Shown one piece after another: positions 6,974 through 9,931 of a DNA stretch of 9,931 bases. The translations under genes were made by a program, and so were the position numbers. Where the stretch lies: assembly GCA_025455765.1 (NCBI GenBank), contig JALOLX010000229.1, forward strand, positions 1 through 9,931, given 5' to 3'. Each line of letters starts with the position of its first letter. Position 1 is the first letter of the stretch. The DNA is from Flavobacteriales bacterium (GTDB lineage: Bacteria; Bacteroidota; Bacteroidia; Flavobacteriales_F; PHOS-HE28). A model generated the notes under the pieces. That model made no database searches. It saw only the letters and a list, made by a program, of their open reading frames with translations, and was not told the origin of the DNA.

Positions 6974-7213
6974 TCAGTTTTCCTTGTTGACGTCCTTTTC
7001 GATCTCCTCCATGTAGAGCAGGTCCACTGCTTCGGCCAGACCCGATGAATCGCAGTAGCGCGTGGCCGTGAGGTCGATGATCACGTTGCGCACGTTCGTC
7101 TTGTTCAAATAGACCAGTTCGCTCTTCAGCTCAGGCGCGCAGGTGGTGTCCAGTTTGTCCACGTTGCTGGTGACCAGCGTGTAACGGCCTTTATCCTCGA
7201 TGGTGAAGTTCAT
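6974..7213 (-). CDS. STAS-domain (anti-sigma factor antagonist-like) protein with internal deletion
   Basis: This encodes 79 residues from the ATG at 7213; an in-frame extension to 7234 overlaps the -7 element and was rejected. Residues 1-59 give the first half of a STAS domain: MNFTIEDKGRYTLVTS, LDTTCAPELKSELV, NVRNVIIDLTATRYCDSSGL. The DSSGL motif carries the serine that is phosphorylated in SpoIIAA-like proteins. Normally about 45 more residues (helix 2, strand 4, helix 3, strand 5) follow. Here the protein jumps from DSSGL directly to AEAVDLLYMEEIEKDV, which I recognise as the usual C-terminal end (EAVD..FMEEIERD) of the Bacteroidota homologues. The frame is kept. The product should not fold as a complete STAS domain. 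The intact family member would act in partner-switching signalling; its partners are unknown here. Confidence 0.75.
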   Translation of the reverse strand: MNFTIEDKGRYTLVTSNVDKLDTTCAPELKSELVYLNKTNVRNVIIDLTATRYCDSSGLAEAVDLLYMEEIEKDVNKEN

Positions 7214-7231
7214 GGTGCGTTGGCTTCCGGT

Positions 7232-7239
7232 CAAAGATA
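7232..7239 (-). promoter_or_regulatory. Bacteroidota -7 promoter element for the STAS-T9SS cargo unit
   Basis: The minus strand reads TATCTTTG, a perfect TAnnTTTG match. Transcription would start near 7225, giving a leader of about 12 nt before the ATG at 7213. It lies in the 75-nt gap after pyrB. The -33 region (ACGTT) is only weakly similar to TTTG. It supports separate transcription of the STAS gene and the short start. Confidence 0.5.
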
Positions 7240-7288
7240 GTCAGCGGATCCAATGTGAACGTCCCCCCGGAACGCCGTCTTCAACAGC

Positions 7289-8245
7289 CTATCGTGGAAT
7301 ACGCGCGGCGAGCAAGTACAGCACTGCCATCCTCACCGCAACGCCGTTCTCCACCTGGTCCAGGATGATGCTGTTGGCGTGGTCCGCCACTTGCGTGGTC
7401 ACCTCCACCCCCCGGTTGATGGGTCCGGGATGCATGATCACCACCTCCTTGCCGATGCGCTCGTAACGCTCCAGGTCCAAGCCATAGAGCATGGCATACT
7501 CGCGCAGGCTCGGGAAGTTGGCGATGCCGTCGCCCCCCTGCCGTTCCAACTGGATCCGCAGCATGTTCGCCACATCGCACCAGCGCAGGGCCTTGTCCAG
7601 GTCGTGCTCCACCTTCACCCCCAAGGAGGTGATGTAGCGGGGCATCAAGGTGGTGGGCCCACAGAGCATCACCTCGGCACCCAGCTTCTGCAGGCACAGG
7701 ATGTTGCTCAAGGCCACGCGACTGTGCAGGATATCACCCACGATGAGGACCTTCACACCCTTCACCCGACCGAGCTTCTCGCGGATGCTGTAAGCGTCCA
7801 GCAGGGCCTGCGTGGGATGCTCGTGGGTGCCATCGCCAGCGTTGACGATCCGGGCCTTCACATGGCGGCTCAGGAACACGGCGGCTCCCGGATCGGGGTG
7901 GCGCATCACCACCATGTCCACCTTCATGGCCAGGATGTTGTTCACCGTGTCCACCAAGGTCTCGCCCTTGCTCACACTCGAGCCCGAGGCTGCGAAGTTG
8001 ACCACGTCCGCACTGAGCCTGCGCTCGGCCAGCTCGAAGCTCACCCGCGTGCGCGTGCTGCTCTCGAAGAAGAGGTTGGCGATGGTGATGTCGCGCAGGC
8101 TGGGCACCTTCTTGATGGGACGGTTGATGACCTCCTTGAAGCCATCGGCCGTGCGGAAGATGAGCTCGATATCGGCGGCAGTGAGGTCGCTGATGCCGAG
8201 CAGGTGTTCGGTACTGAGCTGATCGCTGGGGTGCTGCTGGCTCAT
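7289..8245 (-). CDS. pyrB: Aspartate carbamoyltransferase catalytic subunit
   Basis: This encodes 318 residues, slightly above the usual 305-310. It catalyses carbamoyl phosphate plus aspartate to N-carbamoylaspartate, the committed step of pyrimidine synthesis, in the cytosol. The carbamoyl-phosphate loop FFESSTRTRVSFE is at residues 59-71 (STRTR 63-67), the catalytic-loop lysine is Lys93 in SSVSKGET, HPTQALLD begins at His143, the aspartate-binding RIQLER is at 230-235, and HPGPINRG is at 272-279. All are intact. The ATG start overlaps the pyrR stop in an ATGA (8242-8245), so the two genes are translationally coupled. No pyrI regulatory-subunit gene follows; instead a STAS gene with its own promoter does. 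Regulation is therefore likely through PyrR or uridine-responsive transcription rather than an allosteric subunit encoded here. Confidence 0.97.
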   Translation of the reverse strand: MSQQHPSDQLSTEHLLGISDLTAADIELIFRTADGFKEVINRPIKKVPSLRDITIANLFFESSTRTRVSFELAERRLSADVVNFAASGSSVSKGETLVDTVNNILAMKVDMVVMRHPDPGAAVFLSRHVKARIVNAGDGTHEHPTQALLDAYSIREKLGRVKGVKVLIVGDILHSRVALSNILCLQKLGAEVMLCGPTTLMPRYITSLGVKVEHDLDKALRWCDVANMLRIQLERQGGDGIANFPSLREYAMLYGLDLERYERIGKEVVIMHPGPINRGVEVTTQVADHANSIILDQVENGVAVRMAVLYLLAARIPR

Positions 8246-8787
8246 GCTTCGTTGCTGTCCAAGGTCACGCGGTCGGCGCCATCATGCTCCCGCCATTCCA
8301 CGGTCACGCGCTGGCCCGCGATGCTGTCCACCCACTTGCCCACATAGTCGGGCTGGATGGGCAGTTCGCGGCTGAAGCGCCGGTCGATGAGCACCAGGAG
8401 CTGCACGGCGCTGGGGCGGCCGAAGGCGAGCAGCGCATCGAGGCCGGCACGGATGCTCCGCCCGGTGTAGAGCACATCGTCCACCAGCACCACCTTGCGC
8501 TCATCGAGGCTGAAATCGAGCTCAGTGGCCGAGGGTGCGGCCGGGCTGGACCGGTGGCGGAAGTCGTCGCGGTGGAAGGTGATATCGAGCTCGCCGTAGG
8601 CCAGGTGCTCGGCACCCAGGATGCGGTGGAGCTCACTCCGCAGCCGCCGGGCGAGGAGCACACCGCGGGGTTGCAGGCCTACCAGGGCCACACCGCGCAG
8701 GTCCCCATGGTCCTCGATCAGCTGATGGCACAGCCGCTCCACGGTGAGCCCGAAGGCCACGCTCGTGAGGAGGGTCTGCTGCGCCAT
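8242..8787 (-). CDS. pyrR: PyrR bifunctional pyrimidine regulator / uracil phosphoribosyltransferase
   Basis: This encodes 181 residues, the family's normal length, from the ATG at 8787; an in-frame extension to 8823 runs through the presumed promoter. It is a type I phosphoribosyltransferase with the PRPP-binding loop VVLVDDVLYTGRS at 99-111, GLQPRGVLLARRL early in the fold, and the PyrR-specific DRRFSRELPIQPDYVGKWV near 135-153. In Gram-positive bacteria PyrR binds pyr mRNA leaders when UMP is high and also has weak uracil phosphoribosyltransferase activity. Its linkage to pyrB here supports a pyrimidine-regulatory job. The predicted leader is extremely short, so leader attenuation of its own operon is not obvious. 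The alternative is that it acts mainly as an enzyme or on other transcripts. Confidence 0.93.
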   Translation of the reverse strand: MAQQTLLTSVAFGLTVERLCHQLIEDHGDLRGVALVGLQPRGVLLARRLRSELHRILGAEHLAYGELDITFHRDDFRHRSSPAAPSATELDFSLDERKVVLVDDVLYTGRSIRAGLDALLAFGRPSAVQLLVLIDRRFSRELPIQPDYVGKWVDSIAGQRVTVEWREHDGADRVTLDSNEA

Positions 8788-8793
8788 CGGCAG

Positions 8794-8823
8794 CGAAGAT
8801 ACCGCTTGGTGGATCGGCCCCAA
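8794..8823 (-). promoter_or_regulatory. Possible pyrR-pyrB promoter
   Basis: On the minus strand TTG (8823-8821), 19 nt, then TATCTTCG (8801-8794) resemble the Bacteroidota -33 and -7 elements, with one mismatch in TAnnTTTG. The predicted start falls at or next to the A of the pyrR ATG (8787), implying a leaderless or nearly leaderless transcript. Confidence 0.35.
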
Positions 8824-8827
8824 GCAA

Positions 8828-8859
8828 GCAGCCCGGCCACCTTGCGGGGACCGGGCTGC
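8828..8859 (-). terminator. Terminator hairpin after rpsA
   Basis: GCAGCCCGG (8828-8836) and CCGGGCTGC (8851-8859) form a perfect 9-bp stem with a 14-nt loop, 20 nt after the rpsA stop codon. On the minus strand it is followed by TTGCTTGG, a weak T-rich tail. It separates rpsA from pyrRB. Confidence 0.6.
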
Positions 8860-8879
8860 ACAGCGTTCAGCAGAGTGCC

Positions 8880-9931
8880 TTACTCGGCGTCCTCTTCCTT
8901 CTTGCCTTTGGAAGCACGCTCGTTGCTTTCCATCTGGCTCTTCAGGTTGCTCAGCACGCTCAGGTCGCCCAGGGTGCTCTTCTCCACTTTGTCGTTGATG
9001 GCCTTCACTGCGCTGCCACCGGCAGGGGCGTCCTTGCGGGCCGCGCTGCGCTTGGCGGGTGCCGCCTCGATCGGCTCTTCACCCTCCTCGAAGGTACGGG
9101 TGTGGCTCAGCACGATGCGACGCGCCTCGGCATTGAACTCCAACACCATGAAGGGAAGCTTCTCTTCCAGCTCGGCCTTGCTGCCGTCGGCCTTCTTGAG
9201 GTGCTTCACGCTCACGGTGCCTTCCACGCCGTAGGGCAGGCTCACCACGAAGTTCTGACCGGCACGGCCGGTGAGGGTGCCTTCGTGCACGCTGCCCGGG
9301 GTGAACACACCTGCGAACACTTCCCAGGGGTTCTCCTCCACTTGCTTGTGACCGAGGCTCAGGCGGCGGTTCTCCTTGTCCACTTCCAGCACCACCACTT
9401 CCAGCTCATCACCCACGTTGCAGAACTCGCTGGGGTGCTTGATGCGCTTGGTCCAGCTGAGGTCGCTGATGTGGATGAGGCCGTCCACGCCCTCCTCCAG
9501 CTCGGCGAAGATGCCCCGAAGTGGGTGAAGTTGCGCACCTTGGCGGTGTGCTTCGAGCGCATCGGGTACTTGAACTCGATGTCCATCCAGGGGTCCTGGC
9601 TGAGCTGCTTCATGCCCAGGCTCATCTTGCGCTCTTCGCGGTCGATGTTCAGGATCACGCAGTCGATCTCCTGGCCCTCCTTCAGGAAGTCCTTCGGGCT
9701 GCGCAGGTGCTGGCTCCAGCTCATTTCGCTCACGTGCAGCAGGCCTTCCACGCCGGGGGCCACTTCCACGAAGGCGCCGTAATCGGTGATCACCATCACC
9801 TTGCCTTTCACCTTGTCGCCAGCGTTCATCTCGGCGCTCAGTGCATCCCAGGGGTGCGACTGCAGCTGCTTCAGACCAAGGGCGATGCGCTTCTTCTCGT
9901 CGTCGAAGTCCAGGATCACCACGTTGATCTT
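8880..9931 (-). CDS. rpsA: 30S ribosomal protein S1, 5'-truncated by window edge and containing a frame-disrupting indel
   Basis: Only the C-terminal half or so is in the window. The frame is open at 9931 (KINVVILDFDDEKKRIALGLKQL, the end of one S1 repeat). A full repeat follows (GDKVKGKVMVITDYGAFVEV, then GVEGLLHVSEMSWSQHL and CVILNIDREERKMSLG). A third repeat begins with TAKVRNFTHFG and is then knocked out of frame at a G-run (plus-strand C-run 9514-9517). It resumes in another frame as IFAELEEGVDGLIHISDLSWTKRIKHPSEF. A fourth, more divergent repeat and a charged tail with EKSTLGDLSVLSNLK end at TAA (8880-8882). S1 binds mRNA on the 30S subunit and is normally essential, so a real break is unlikely. 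Two extra G's, or one missing base, would explain it; removing two gives HFGIFAELEEG, the better match to S1 repeats. Family identity is certain. Confidence 0.9.
   Translation of the reverse strand, partial: DQRGDPGLRRREEAHRPWSEAAAVAPLGCTERRDERWRQGERQGDGDHRLRRLRGSGPRRGRPAARERNELEPAPAQPEGLPEGGPGDRLRDPEHRPRRAQDEPGHEAAQPGPLDGHRVQVPDALEAHRQGAQLHPLRGIFAELEEGVDGLIHISDLSWTKRIKHPSEFCNVGDELEVVVLEVDKENRRLSLGHKQVEENPWEVFAGVFTPGSVHEGTLTGRAGQNFVVSLPYGVEGTVSVKHLKKADGSKAELEEKLPFMVLEFNAEARRIVLSHTRTFEEGEEPIEAAPAKRSAARKDAPAGGSAVKAINDKVEKSTLGDLSVLSNLKSQMESNERASKGKKEEDAE

Noticed and set aside
7255..7285. G-rich stretch after pyrB as a terminator
   Set aside because: Only a short imperfect pairing is possible and no T-tract follows.
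7379..8347. A 322-codon plus-strand open frame opposite pyrB and pyrR
   Set aside because: Low-information antisense shadow; the minus strand encodes two unmistakable pyrimidine genes.
1..9931. A defence, toxin-antitoxin, secondary-metabolite or mobile-element system
   Set aside because: No nucleases of those classes, transposases, integrases, toxins or clustered repeats are visible. The patatin-like protein is a membrane enzyme without an adjacent cyclic-nucleotide synthase, so a CBASS reading is unsupported.

Overview
The window looks like chromosomal DNA of a GC-rich member of the Bacteroidota, probably a Flavobacteriales-like lineage. The evidence is a secreted protein with a type IX secretion (T9SS) C-terminal sorting domain, near-perfect Bacteroidota -7 promoter elements (TAnnTTTG) before several genes, almost no Shine-Dalgarno sequences, and an S1 ribosomal protein ending in the EKSTLGDL-type tail seen in this phylum. 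It is mostly housekeeping DNA. No CRISPR array, phage, transposon, tRNA or rRNA is visible.

Left part, plus strand (1-3607). The 3' two-thirds of a bifunctional glutamate formimidoyltransferase/formimidoyl-THF cyclodeaminase gene enters from the left edge and ends at 1113. It is followed by a large patatin-like lipase with about seven N-terminal membrane segments (1184-3607). The lipase's 3' end overlaps, tail to tail, the 3' end of a minus-strand gene.

Rest of the window, minus strand (9931 down to 3489). In transcription order: rpsA (5' end outside the window, interrupted by a small indel), a terminator hairpin, pyrR-pyrB with a 4-nt ATGA overlap, a promoter, a shortened STAS-domain gene plus a T9SS cargo protein, a strong hairpin, rnz (RNase Z), a promoter, a NarL/LuxR-type response regulator, and an N-acetylglucosamine-kinase-like gene broken by two frameshifts.

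Functionally the genes fall into histidine degradation and one-carbon metabolism (ftcD), lipid hydrolysis, translation (rpsA), pyrimidine synthesis and its regulation (pyrR, pyrB), tRNA 3' maturation (rnz), and signalling (STAS protein, response regulator). They do not form one obvious system.

The most unusual feature is the amount of apparent damage in about 6 kb: a perfect 40-bp tandem duplication and a separate 1-nt shift in the kinase, a missing middle in the STAS domain, and a frame-disrupting G-run in the normally essential rpsA. The rpsA lesion suggests that at least some of these are sequencing or assembly errors. The 40-bp duplication and the STAS deletion could be real. I do not see convincing evidence of a new biological system.
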